From an uncultured Bacteroidales bacterium (GTDB lineage: Bacteria; Bacteroidota; Bacteroidia; Bacteroidales; UBA932), in NCBI GenBank assembly GCA_946062035.1, contig CAMGTS010000002.1, positions 1 through 21,745 of the forward strand: a DNA stretch of 21,745 bases, written 5' to 3'. Within the stretch, counting starts at the first letter, position 1. Each line of letters opens with the position of its first letter. Positions 15,471-21,745 of the stretch are shown here, one piece after another. The notes beneath the pieces are model-generated. The model made no database searches. It worked only from the letters and a program-made list of their open reading frames with translations, and was not told the origin of the DNA. The position numbers and the translations under genes were made by a program.

Positions 15471-16988
15471 TTAATGTTTGAAGTGCCTGATCCCGGTCAT
15501 GACCATAGCCACTCCGTTATTGTCGCACCATTCGATGCTTTCGTTGTCCCTGATAGAGCCGCCCGGCTGGATTACATTCCTGATTCCCTCCGCCGCCGCT
15601 ATTTCCACACAGTCATGGAAAGGGAAAAACGCATCTGAGGCTATAACAGCGTCATTCAGGTCGAAGTTGAATGATTTCGCTTTTTGTATAGCCTGTTTCA
15701 ATGCGTCTACTCTCGAAGTCTGTCCTACGCCTCCCGCTAACAGCTGCTTGTCTTTGGCAAGAACTATAGCGTTTGATTTTGAATGCTTTACAAGTTTGTT
15801 CGCAAACAGGAGATCCCCGATTTTGTCTTCAGCCGGTGCGGTTTTTGTAACCTGTTTGAGGTCAGCCACGCTTTCCACATAAGTATCCCTTTCCTGAACA
15901 AGAACACCGTTGAGCAGGGATCTGAATTTAGTTTTTGGAGGAACTATGCCGTTGTTGATGAGTATGATGCGATTCTTCTTTGTTGTGAGGATCTTAAGTG
16001 CGTCTTCTGTGTATGAAGGCGCTATACATACTTCAAAGAAGATGCTGTTCATTTCTTCAGCGACCTCCTTGCCGATCTCCGCATTTGTTACGATTATTCC
16101 TCCGAAAGCGGATACAGGATCGCCTGCCAACGCTCTTCTCCATGCGGTGAGAATATCGTTGGAACTTGCACACCCACAAGCGTTTGTGTGCTTTATTACG
16201 GCTACTGTCGTCTCCTCGAAGTCGCTTATCAACTCTATAGCGGCCTCGATGTCTAACAGATTGTTGTGAGAAATCTCCTTGCCGTGAATCTGGGTCGGCA
16301 GGGAATCTTTAGCACCGTAGTATCTTCCTTTCTGATGAGGATTTTCCCCGTATCTTAATCCTCGGCTTTCGGATATGCACTTGTTGAATACATTGATATT
16401 CAGGTTCTGATTGAAGAAATCAAATATTGCGCTGTCGTAGTGGGATGAGACCCCGAATGCGCATGCCGCGAAAAATTCTCTCTGGCGCAATTCGGTCTGA
16501 GCCCCTTGCTCTTTGAGAATATGTGTAAACGCCGCATACTGCTCTTTTGACGGGATAATGACAACATCTTCGTAGTTCTTTGCGGCGGCACGGATAAGGG
16601 ATATTCCTCCGATATCAATCTTCTCTATAATCTCCTGATGTTCCGCATCTTTCGCCACATATTCCTCGAACGGGTAAAGGTCGACAATGACTAAGTCTAT
16701 CCCGGATATTCCATACTTCGCGAAATCTTCGACATCCTGCGGATTCCCTCTTCTGCCAAGAATTCCTCCGAAAATCTTCGGATGCAGGGTCTTTACTCTC
16801 CCTCCTAAAATAGAAGGGTATGATGTTATGTCTTCAACTTTGGTGACTTTAATACCGTTGTCGCTGAGGTAAGTTGCCGTACCACCTGTCGATAAGATTT
16901 CCACATCATTGGAAATGAGGAGGTTGGCAATCTCTAAAATGCCGTCTTTACTATAGACGGAAATAAGGGCTTTATTAATTTTTTTCAC
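15471..16988 (-). CDS. purH: Bifunctional AICAR formyltransferase/IMP cyclohydrolase
   Basis: PurH performs the last two steps of IMP synthesis. The 505-residue product has an N-terminal cyclohydrolase domain (about 1-145; STGGT 33-37, RVKTLHP 64-70) and a C-terminal AICAR transformylase domain (RYGENPHQ 212-219; catalytic K266-H267 in KHTNACG). In that motif the usual NPCG is NACG, a mild variant. The start codon is GTG at 16988; no in-frame ATG near this point would keep the conserved MKKINKALISVYSKDG beginning. A TAAATTTG box lies 28-35 nt upstream. It is followed after 20 nt by mreB, giving a combined purine and cell-shape unit that is common in Bacteroidota. Confidence 0.97.
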   Translation of the reverse strand: MKKINKALISVYSKDGILEIANLLISNDVEILSTGGTATYLSDNGIKVTKVEDITSYPSILGGRVKTLHPKIFGGILGRRGNPQDVEDFAKYGISGIDLVIVDLYPFEEYVAKDAEHQEIIEKIDIGGISLIRAAAKNYEDVVIIPSKEQYAAFTHILKEQGAQTELRQREFFAACAFGVSSHYDSAIFDFFNQNLNINVFNKCISESRGLRYGENPHQKGRYYGAKDSLPTQIHGKEISHNNLLDIEAAIELISDFEETTVAVIKHTNACGCASSNDILTAWRRALAGDPVSAFGGIIVTNAEIGKEVAEEMNSIFFEVCIAPSYTEDALKILTTKKNRIILINNGIVPPKTKFRSLLNGVLVQERDTYVESVADLKQVTKTAPAEDKIGDLLFANKLVKHSKSNAIVLAKDKQLLAGGVGQTSRVDALKQAIQKAKSFNFDLNDAVIASDAFFPFHDCVEIAAAEGIRNVIQPGGSIRDNESIEWCDNNGVAMVMTGIRHFKH

Positions 16989-17015
16989 TTCTCGGAAAGA
17001 TTCGTTAGTACCTCA

Positions 17016-17023
17016 CAAATTTA
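17016..17023 (-). promoter_or_regulatory. Candidate -7 promoter box for purH and the mre unit
   Basis: Read on the minus strand the sequence is TAAATTTG, an exact TAnnTTTG match ending 27 nt before the purH GTG start. A transcript would begin around 17010 with a short leader. No convincing -33 TTG is seen. It lies back to back with the ispD box in a 69-nt divergent region. Confidence 0.5.
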
Positions 17024-17044
17024 GAAAAATAGAGCAATAATTTA

Positions 17045-17052
17045 TACTTTTG
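17045..17052 (+). promoter_or_regulatory. Candidate -7 promoter box for ispD, very close to the start codon
   Basis: TACTTTTG is an exact TAnnTTTG match ending only 5 nt before the ispD ATG. If transcription starts at the usual distance (about 5-7 nt downstream), the mRNA would be leaderless or nearly so. Confidence 0.5.
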
Positions 17053-17057
17053 CTTCA

Positions 17058-17786
17058 ATGAAACGCTATGCGATTATTACTGCCGGTGGCAGCGGAACAC
17101 GAATGGGGGCAAAAGTCCCGAAGCAATTCTTAGAGCTTGACGGAAAGCCTATTCTTCTCAGGACAATCGAACTGTTTACGAAACTTCCTTTTACAGAAGA
17201 GGAGTTCAGGAAAGGTGAGAATTTTGAAACGGATATCATCTTGGTCCTGCCGCATGACCATATTGAGGGCTGGCAGAAGTATTGTGTTTCTCATGACCTT
17301 TGGTTCAAACATACCATTGTTGAGGGGGGGATTACCCGTTTTCACTCAGTAAGGGCGGCCTTGCATATGGTTCCTGACGGAGCTATTGTCGCTGTGCACG
17401 ACGGTGTCCGGCCATTTGTCACTAATGAGATGATAAAGAAGATGATGAGGTATGAATTCGATGAAAACGTGGCCGGCGTCATACCTGTAATGCCGGTGGT
17501 GGAGTCGATGAGGAGAAAAATCTTTGATGCGGACGGAAACGAGATAGCTACAGCCTCAGCCAACAGAGATGACTACATACTCGTCCAGACACCTCAGGTG
17601 TTTGATTCGACAAGGCTGAAATTATCGTACAAGAAGCCCTACTCGCCAAAATTCACAGATGACGCCTCGGTTATGGAGAGTAGTGGCTATAAGCTTGATA
17701 CGATAGAAGGCAGCAAACTGAATCTGAAAATTACGACTCAGGCTGACCTGCTTTTGGCAAGAGCTATCTCCTCTTTGCGCTTTTAA
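17058..17786 (+). CDS. ispD: 2-C-methyl-D-erythritol 4-phosphate cytidylyltransferase
   Basis: IspD joins CTP and MEP to form CDP-ME in the non-mevalonate isoprenoid pathway. The 242-residue product has the CTP-binding loop AGGSGTRMG (9-17; R15), K22 in PKQF, the metal/MEP residues in VHDGVRPF (D115, R118) and K224 near the C-terminus (LNLKITT). Length is typical. It is divergent from purH and its last 23 nt overlap, tail to tail, the end of the Lrp/AsnC gene. No other MEP-pathway gene is in the window. Confidence 0.96.
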   Translation: MKRYAIITAGGSGTRMGAKVPKQFLELDGKPILLRTIELFTKLPFTEEEFRKGENFETDIILVLPHDHIEGWQKYCVSHDLWFKHTIVEGGITRFHSVRAALHMVPDGAIVAVHDGVRPFVTNEMIKKMMRYEFDENVAGVIPVMPVVESMRRKIFDADGNEIATASANRDDYILVQTPQVFDSTRLKLSYKKPYSPKFTDDASVMESSGYKLDTIEGSKLNLKITTQADLLLARAISSLRF

Positions 17787-18279
17787 TCTTCTTGCCGCCT
17801 TTCTTCTTAAGGTTGCTGACCTTAACGTTGATGTGCCTTTCTATAGCCTGATCCAACGAGATTAAGGTTTCTGTATCCTGAACACCAGGAATATTCTGTA
17901 TTGTATTCACCAAAATACTCAAAAGATGGTCATGGTTTGTACAATACATCTTGAGAAGCAAAGTGTGACGGCCTGTAACGAAGTGGCACTCCGTTACTTC
18001 TGGAACATCTTCCAAAGCTTCGATGACTTGAGGGTATTTGCTGACCGGGTCGAGATTGATTTCAACGAAAGCGCATACATCCAATCCGAGGGATGACGGT
18101 TTTACGAGAAGTCGTGATCCGGAAACGATGCCGAGTGACTCTAATTTTTTAAACCTCTGGTGAATGGCAGCGCCTGATACGCCGCACTCTCTTGCGATTT
18201 CGAGGAAAGGGGTTCTTGCGTTTTTTGCAAGTCCGGATAGAATCTTCTGATCTATCTCATCAATAGGGTACATTGCCAT
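17764..18279 (-). CDS. Lrp/AsnC-family transcriptional regulator
   Basis: The 171-residue product has an N-terminal AsnC-type winged HTH (about 5-60; DEIDQKILSGLAKNAR, then IARECGVSGAAIHQRFKKLE with the recognition helix) and a C-terminal ligand-sensing RAM domain (about 68-150; AFVEINL, VTECHFVTGRHTLLLK). Members form dimers or octamers, bind DNA around AT-rich sites and often answer to amino acids. A lysine/arginine-rich tail (LKKKGGKKIKSAKRR) extends beyond the RAM domain and is encoded partly in the 23-nt overlap with ispD. ATG at 18279 is used; a second ATG at 18273 is possible. The targets and ligand cannot be inferred, but repeats upstream of the gene suggest autoregulation. Confidence 0.93.
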   Translation of the reverse strand: MAMYPIDEIDQKILSGLAKNARTPFLEIARECGVSGAAIHQRFKKLESLGIVSGSRLLVKPSSLGLDVCAFVEINLDPVSKYPQVIEALEDVPEVTECHFVTGRHTLLLKMYCTNHDHLLSILVNTIQNIPGVQDTETLISLDQAIERHINVKVSNLKKKGGKKIKSAKRR

Positions 18280-18289
18280 GTTAATTAGG

Positions 18290-18352
18290 TATTTATTGCA
18301 TTTGGTCTAATACAAATGTAACAAATATGTTTAATAAATATTGTATTTATTG
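18290..18352. promoter_or_regulatory. Upstream region of the Lrp/AsnC gene: -7 box and AT-rich dyad/half-sites
   Basis: A minus-strand TACATTTG box (plus 18313-18320) matches TAnnTTTG 34 nt before the Lrp start. Upstream of it is an exact 8-bp inverted repeat, AATAAATA (18333-18340) and TATTTATT (18344-18351), spaced 3 nt. The half-site TATTTATTG also occurs at 18290-18298, 54 nt from its copy at 18344-18352, close to five DNA helical turns. The box is flanked by these copies, the pattern expected for Lrp-type autoregulation, though this is inference. The dyad overlaps the last codons of the upstream gene. Confidence 0.45.
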
Positions 18353-19242
18353 TAATAAAATACCCATCTCGCAGGAACCTCGCCTTTGCAAGCCACCTGA
18401 TAATCAGCCTCTGAGCATGGTGCGTATGCGATTTTTTCTTTCTTAACAATAGGAATTTCAATCCATAATCTTCCTGTAACACGGCTTTTCAGGAAGGTTA
18501 TTGTGTCATTTTCTCCGTCAATCGTGACAATCTTGTGTTCAAAGTTTCCGGAAGTTTTCTTCTTTTCAGGCTTTTCTTCCGGGTGCTCAGAGACATTCGA
18601 AACGATTCCGTTTACAATATGCCATATTACTTGGGCGGTCAGATTAGTGCATACCCCCGGCATTTTCTCATCTATTCCATAGATGAAAACCGCTTTCAAT
18701 GAGCATGAAAAGCCTGCATATCGTGCGACATGGCATATTTCGTCCGAAGTGAAACCATTGGGATTTCCGGAGTTGAGGTCTATCGGAAAATCGGCTGACT
18801 TGACAGAACTCATATCAAGGAAAATGTACTCGGCTTCCCTCAAAAGAGGCTCGCATAATGTGAAGTCATTTCTGAACTCTCCTAATCTCAGACATTCCGC
18901 TCCCGCACTGTTCAACTTAATCGCCAACTGAGGGTCGAATAAATATTTTTGAAGCCCTATAACGCTGATATTCATTGATTTCTTGATTCTTGAAACCAAT
19001 CCGTCAGTCAGTTTCGCACCAGAAGTTATAAAAGCTGCGGAGAAAGTCTTTTTATTGATGAACTCCTGAAAATCGGTAATACCCTTGTCGCACAAAACTA
19101 CTCTTACCGGCTGTGCTCCCTTTTTTGCCGAATCGTTCAGAAACGAACCGGCGGATGTTATTTCAACTTTTTCCGCTGCGGAAGGATTAGAGTACAGACT
19201 ATTATAACTATCTATAATAGAATTGTTTATCGACTTTCTCAT
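18331..19242 (-). CDS. Shortened, probably non-catalytic ureohydrolase (arginase/formimidoylglutamase)-like protein
   Basis: The 303-residue product resembles the C-terminal half of the Bacteroidota formimidoylglutamase-like family: FLDMSSVKSADFP, then NPNGFTSDEICHVARYAG, then a C-terminal APCSEADYQVACKGEVPARW motif. These are remembered family features, not a database match. True arginases need manganese ligands in GGGH, DAHxD and SxDxDxxDP motifs; here the GGGH/DAH part is absent and the last is reduced to LDMSS. The N-terminal region is also shorter than relatives (about 380). So it probably keeps the fold but not hydrolase activity. Its ATG overlaps the topA stop by one base (TAATG), implying translational coupling. 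A charged EEKPEKKK linker (about 220-230) precedes the C-terminal domain. Confidence 0.7.
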   Translation of the reverse strand: MRKSINNSIIDSYNSLYSNPSAAEKVEITSAGSFLNDSAKKGAQPVRVVLCDKGITDFQEFINKKTFSAAFITSGAKLTDGLVSRIKKSMNISVIGLQKYLFDPQLAIKLNSAGAECLRLGEFRNDFTLCEPLLREAEYIFLDMSSVKSADFPIDLNSGNPNGFTSDEICHVARYAGFSCSLKAVFIYGIDEKMPGVCTNLTAQVIWHIVNGIVSNVSEHPEEKPEKKKTSGNFEHKIVTIDGENDTITFLKSRVTGRLWIEIPIVKKEKIAYAPCSEADYQVACKGEVPARWVFYYNKYNIY

Positions 19243-21662
19243 TACTCTTTCTTGGTTGCTTTTCTTGTGGTTTTCTTTTTGGCTGTGCTGCCGGATGTTT
19301 TTGCCGTGCTTTTTTTAGCGACCCTTCTTTTTCCTGTCGGAGTTGTCTCTGAAATGATTTTCATGCAATCCTCCAAAGTGAGGTCCTCCGGAGCTTTGGC
19401 GTTGTTACCCTTAGGCAGCTTGTAGTTTCCACCGTCGTGTTTGAGGTATGCGCCGAACCTTCCGTTAAGTATTTGAATATCTTGCTCTTTGAATTCTTTA
19501 ATTACGGCGTTGGCGGTTTTTTCCTCTTTGGCTTTTATAAGGGCGATCGCCTCTTCTTCTGTCACGGTATATGGACTGAACTCTCTTCCTAAAGAGACGA
19601 ACTTGCCGTCGTGCCTGATATAAGGGCCGAAACGACCGATTGCCGCGACTATCTCTTTATCATTGAATTTTCCGACCCTACGAGGCAGGTCGAAAAGTTT
19701 CATGGCTTCCTCCAAGGTGATTGTCTCGATAGACTGGTCTTTGTGAAGTGAGGCAAACTGCTTTTCAGGATCTTCGTTGAGACCTTTTTGCGCCATAGGA
19801 CCGAACTTGCCTAATCTTACGGATATCTGTTTGCCTGTCGCCGGGTCTGTCCCGAGAATTCTTTCGGCGTTCACATGCCCTTTGTCTTTTGTCGTTTCAT
19901 CGACTTTGTTGTGGAACGGAGCGTAAAAATCGGCTATCATCTTGTCCCACTTCAATTTGCCTTCAGCGATAAGGTCGAGTTCCTCTTCGGTATTGGCTGT
20001 AAAGCCATAATCCATGATTTTCTCAAAATTCTTTTCGAGATATTCAGTAACCAAGATTCCTATATCCTGAGGGAACAGTTTGTTCTTCTCGGTGCCAGTA
20101 GTTTCAGTGAGGACGCTTTTATTTATAGTGCCGCTGCCAGGAGTCCGTGATATGCCTGACAGGGTGATTTTCTCATACTCTCTTTCAGTTCCCTGACGGG
20201 TATCCTTGACGACATAGTTTCTGCTGATTATAGTGGAAATCGTTGTCGCATAAGTGGCAGGACGTCCAATGCCAAGCTCTTCCATCTTCTTGATCAGCGA
20301 GTCTTCGGAATATCTTGCCGGACGCTGTGTAAAGCTTTGTATTGCAGAGATTTCCAAAGCCTCCATGATGTCGTTTTCGTTGATTTCAGGTAGAAGCTGT
20401 CCGCCTTCTTCTGTCCTCTCCTCATCGTCTTTTGCTCCCAAACTGAGTTTCAGGAAGCCGTCAAAGAGCATTTTTTCTCCTTGACATACAAACTTTTCAT
20501 CGATACCCGAAGCTCCTATTTTGATAGTTGTCTTTTCGAGAACCGCATCAGACATCTGCGACGCTACAGCACGTTTCCATATAAGATTGTAAAGCTTTTT
20601 CTCTTGAGGAGTTCCGTTTATTGTTCTGTTTGAAGCGTAGGTAGGTCTGATTGCCTCGTGAGCCTCTTGAGCTCCCTTGCTGTGGGTATGGAATTGTCTT
20701 ACCTTAGAATATTCTGAACCGTAATCCTCGGTAATGACTTCTTTGATCGTGTTTATCGCAAGAGAACTGAGGTTGGTGGAGTCGGTTCTCATGTAGGTTA
20801 TAAGACCGCTTTCATACAGTGCCTGGGCGACTCTCATCGTCTGTGAAACAGAGAATCCGAGTTTGCGTGCCGCCTCCTGCTGTAGGGTCGATGTCGTGAA
20901 AGGAGGTGCAGGGGATCTGCGTATCTCTTTCTTTTCAATCTCATCGACCTTGAACGTGCATCCGCTGTTGCATTTTTCAAGAAATCCGAGAGTCTCTTTT
21001 TCTGTCGGAAGTTTACTGTTCAGGACAGCCGACAATTTAATGCCTGACTTTGCCGTTTCCGGGTGAAACGATGCGACCACCCTATAGTATGGGGCGGGCT
21101 TAAAGGCTTGAATCTCATGCTCTCTGTCGACAACAAGCCTGAGGACTACCGACTGGACTCTTCCCGCCGACAACCCTCTCTGGACCTTTTTCCATAAGAT
21201 AGGCGAGAGTTCAAAACCTACGAGACGGTCGAGGACTCTTCTTGCCTGCTGCGCCATTACAAGGTTCATGTCAACCTTTCTCGGGTTGTCGATGGCATTC
21301 AGAATAGCATCTTTGGTAATCTCCCTGTAGACGATACGTTTTGCCTTATCATCATTGAGTTTCAGAGTGTTCTGAAGGTGCCACGAAATAGCCTCTCCCT
21401 CGCGGTCCTCATCGGACGCGAGCCATACAGTCTTGGCTTTTGAGGCAAGGCTTTTCAATTCCGAAACAACCTTCTTCTTGTCGGCAAGAACTTCATAATT
21501 CGGTTCAAAACCATTTTCAATGTCTATTCCAAGCTTCTTTTTGGACAAGTCGCATATATGACCGAAGCTCGATTTAACGATGTATTTGTTTCCAAGGAAT
21601 TTCTCTATGGTCTTGGCTTTTGCCGGAGACTCGACGATTACAAGATTCTCTATATCTGCCAT
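19242..21662 (-). CDS. topA: DNA topoisomerase I (type IA)
   Basis: TopA relaxes negative supercoils. The 806-residue product starts at the ATG at 21662 (MADIENLVIVESPAKAK), preceded by a purine-rich GGGGGAA that can serve as Shine-Dalgarno; the TTG at 21677 would place that sequence inside the gene. The Toprim domain shows E11 (VESPAKAK) and DEDREGE (84-90). The catalytic tyrosine is Y290 in GLITYMRTDST with R292. SAGRVQS lies at 165-171. The C-terminal part has repeated Topo_C-type segments (for example RFGPYIRHDGKFVSLG, RFGAYLKHDGGNYKLP) with no four-cysteine zinc ribbons, and ends in a Lys/Thr/Ser-rich tail of about 30 residues. It is upstream of and coupled to the ureohydrolase-like gene. 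Confidence 0.97.
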   Translation of the reverse strand: MADIENLVIVESPAKAKTIEKFLGNKYIVKSSFGHICDLSKKKLGIDIENGFEPNYEVLADKKKVVSELKSLASKAKTVWLASDEDREGEAISWHLQNTLKLNDDKAKRIVYREITKDAILNAIDNPRKVDMNLVMAQQARRVLDRLVGFELSPILWKKVQRGLSAGRVQSVVLRLVVDREHEIQAFKPAPYYRVVASFHPETAKSGIKLSAVLNSKLPTEKETLGFLEKCNSGCTFKVDEIEKKEIRRSPAPPFTTSTLQQEAARKLGFSVSQTMRVAQALYESGLITYMRTDSTNLSSLAINTIKEVITEDYGSEYSKVRQFHTHSKGAQEAHEAIRPTYASNRTINGTPQEKKLYNLIWKRAVASQMSDAVLEKTTIKIGASGIDEKFVCQGEKMLFDGFLKLSLGAKDDEERTEEGGQLLPEINENDIMEALEISAIQSFTQRPARYSEDSLIKKMEELGIGRPATYATTISTIISRNYVVKDTRQGTEREYEKITLSGISRTPGSGTINKSVLTETTGTEKNKLFPQDIGILVTEYLEKNFEKIMDYGFTANTEEELDLIAEGKLKWDKMIADFYAPFHNKVDETTKDKGHVNAERILGTDPATGKQISVRLGKFGPMAQKGLNEDPEKQFASLHKDQSIETITLEEAMKLFDLPRRVGKFNDKEIVAAIGRFGPYIRHDGKFVSLGREFSPYTVTEEEAIALIKAKEEKTANAVIKEFKEQDIQILNGRFGAYLKHDGGNYKLPKGNNAKAPEDLTLEDCMKIISETTPTGKRRVAKKSTAKTSGSTAKKKTTRKATKKE

Positions 21663-21717
21663 GTGTAGTTCCCCCAAATAATATATTGCGCCCTAGTTCA
21701 GGCTGTTTGACGGGGTG

Positions 21718-21725
21718 CAAAGTAA
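21718..21725 (-). promoter_or_regulatory. Near-consensus -7 box upstream of topA
   Basis: On the minus strand this reads TTACTTTG, one base off TAnnTTTG, 56 nt before the topA ATG. The -33 region would fall at or beyond the window edge, so it cannot be judged. Nothing else is recognisable in 21663-21745. Confidence 0.3.
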
Positions 21726-21745
21726 GTCAAATTTTATCAGACATC

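Noticed and set aside
16264..16274. NACG instead of NPCG in the PurH transformylase motif as evidence for an inactive enzyme
   Set aside because: The catalytic Lys and His are kept and the rest of the domain is intact, so I treat it as a mild variant.
1..21745. Search for CRISPR arrays, insertion sequences, phage genes, integrases, toxin-antitoxin or defence genes
   Set aside because: No spaced direct repeats, terminal inverted repeats, transposase or integrase motifs were seen; every long frame on the coding strand is a housekeeping gene.

Overview
This window looks like ordinary chromosomal housekeeping DNA from a member of the Bacteroidota, most likely order Bacteroidales. Three things point there. 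Several gene starts are preceded by the Bacteroidota sigma factor -7 hexamer-like box TAnnTTTG, and few have a strong Shine-Dalgarno. The gene order purH-mreB-mreC-mreD-mrdA-rodA, and a formimidoylglutamase-like gene beside topA, are arrangements I associate with this phylum. The protein sequences (fused GcvP, RodA of about 480 residues, TopA with a lysine-rich tail) fit as well. Genus cannot be decided from the sequence alone.

Left part, plus strand (1-6451): the 3' 90% of gcvP (glycine cleavage P-protein), cut by the window edge; directly behind it a decayed LuxR-type regulator (2562-2876) with an intact-looking N-terminal piece, a C-terminal HTH piece, frame disruptions and a missing middle. 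Then come an exported nitroreductase-like protein, a Sel1-repeat lipoprotein and dsbD (thiol:disulfide reductant transporter). All three act in or across the envelope.

Middle (6452-9715): a hairpin, tRNA-Leu(UAA), an intrinsic terminator, a gamma-carbonic-anhydrase-family protein, convergent purN, then acpP and fabF (fatty acid synthesis) separated by a strong intrinsic terminator. The fabF/rodA junction is closed by a two-way terminator hairpin that contains the rodA stop codon.

Right part: a minus-strand block running from purH into the cell-shape (elongasome) genes mreB, mreC, mreD, mrdA and rodA (16988 down to 9710), tightly packed with two 8-nt overlaps. PurH starts with GTG and is divergently transcribed from ispD (isoprenoid MEP pathway), which may be read from a leaderless or nearly leaderless transcript. 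ispD overlaps the end of an Lrp/AsnC regulator tail to tail by 23 nt. Finally, on the minus strand, topA is followed by a shortened, apparently non-catalytic ureohydrolase-fold protein (1-nt stop/start overlap) and then by the Lrp/AsnC gene, whose upstream region carries AT-rich dyads.

I found no CRISPR array, insertion sequence, prophage, integrase or defence system. The most notable items are the regulator pseudogene, the degenerate arginase-like protein coupled to topA, a four-cysteine cluster in the GcvP linker, the AT-rich repeats upstream of the Lrp gene, and a structured purN leader. I do not see convincing evidence for a wholly new system.
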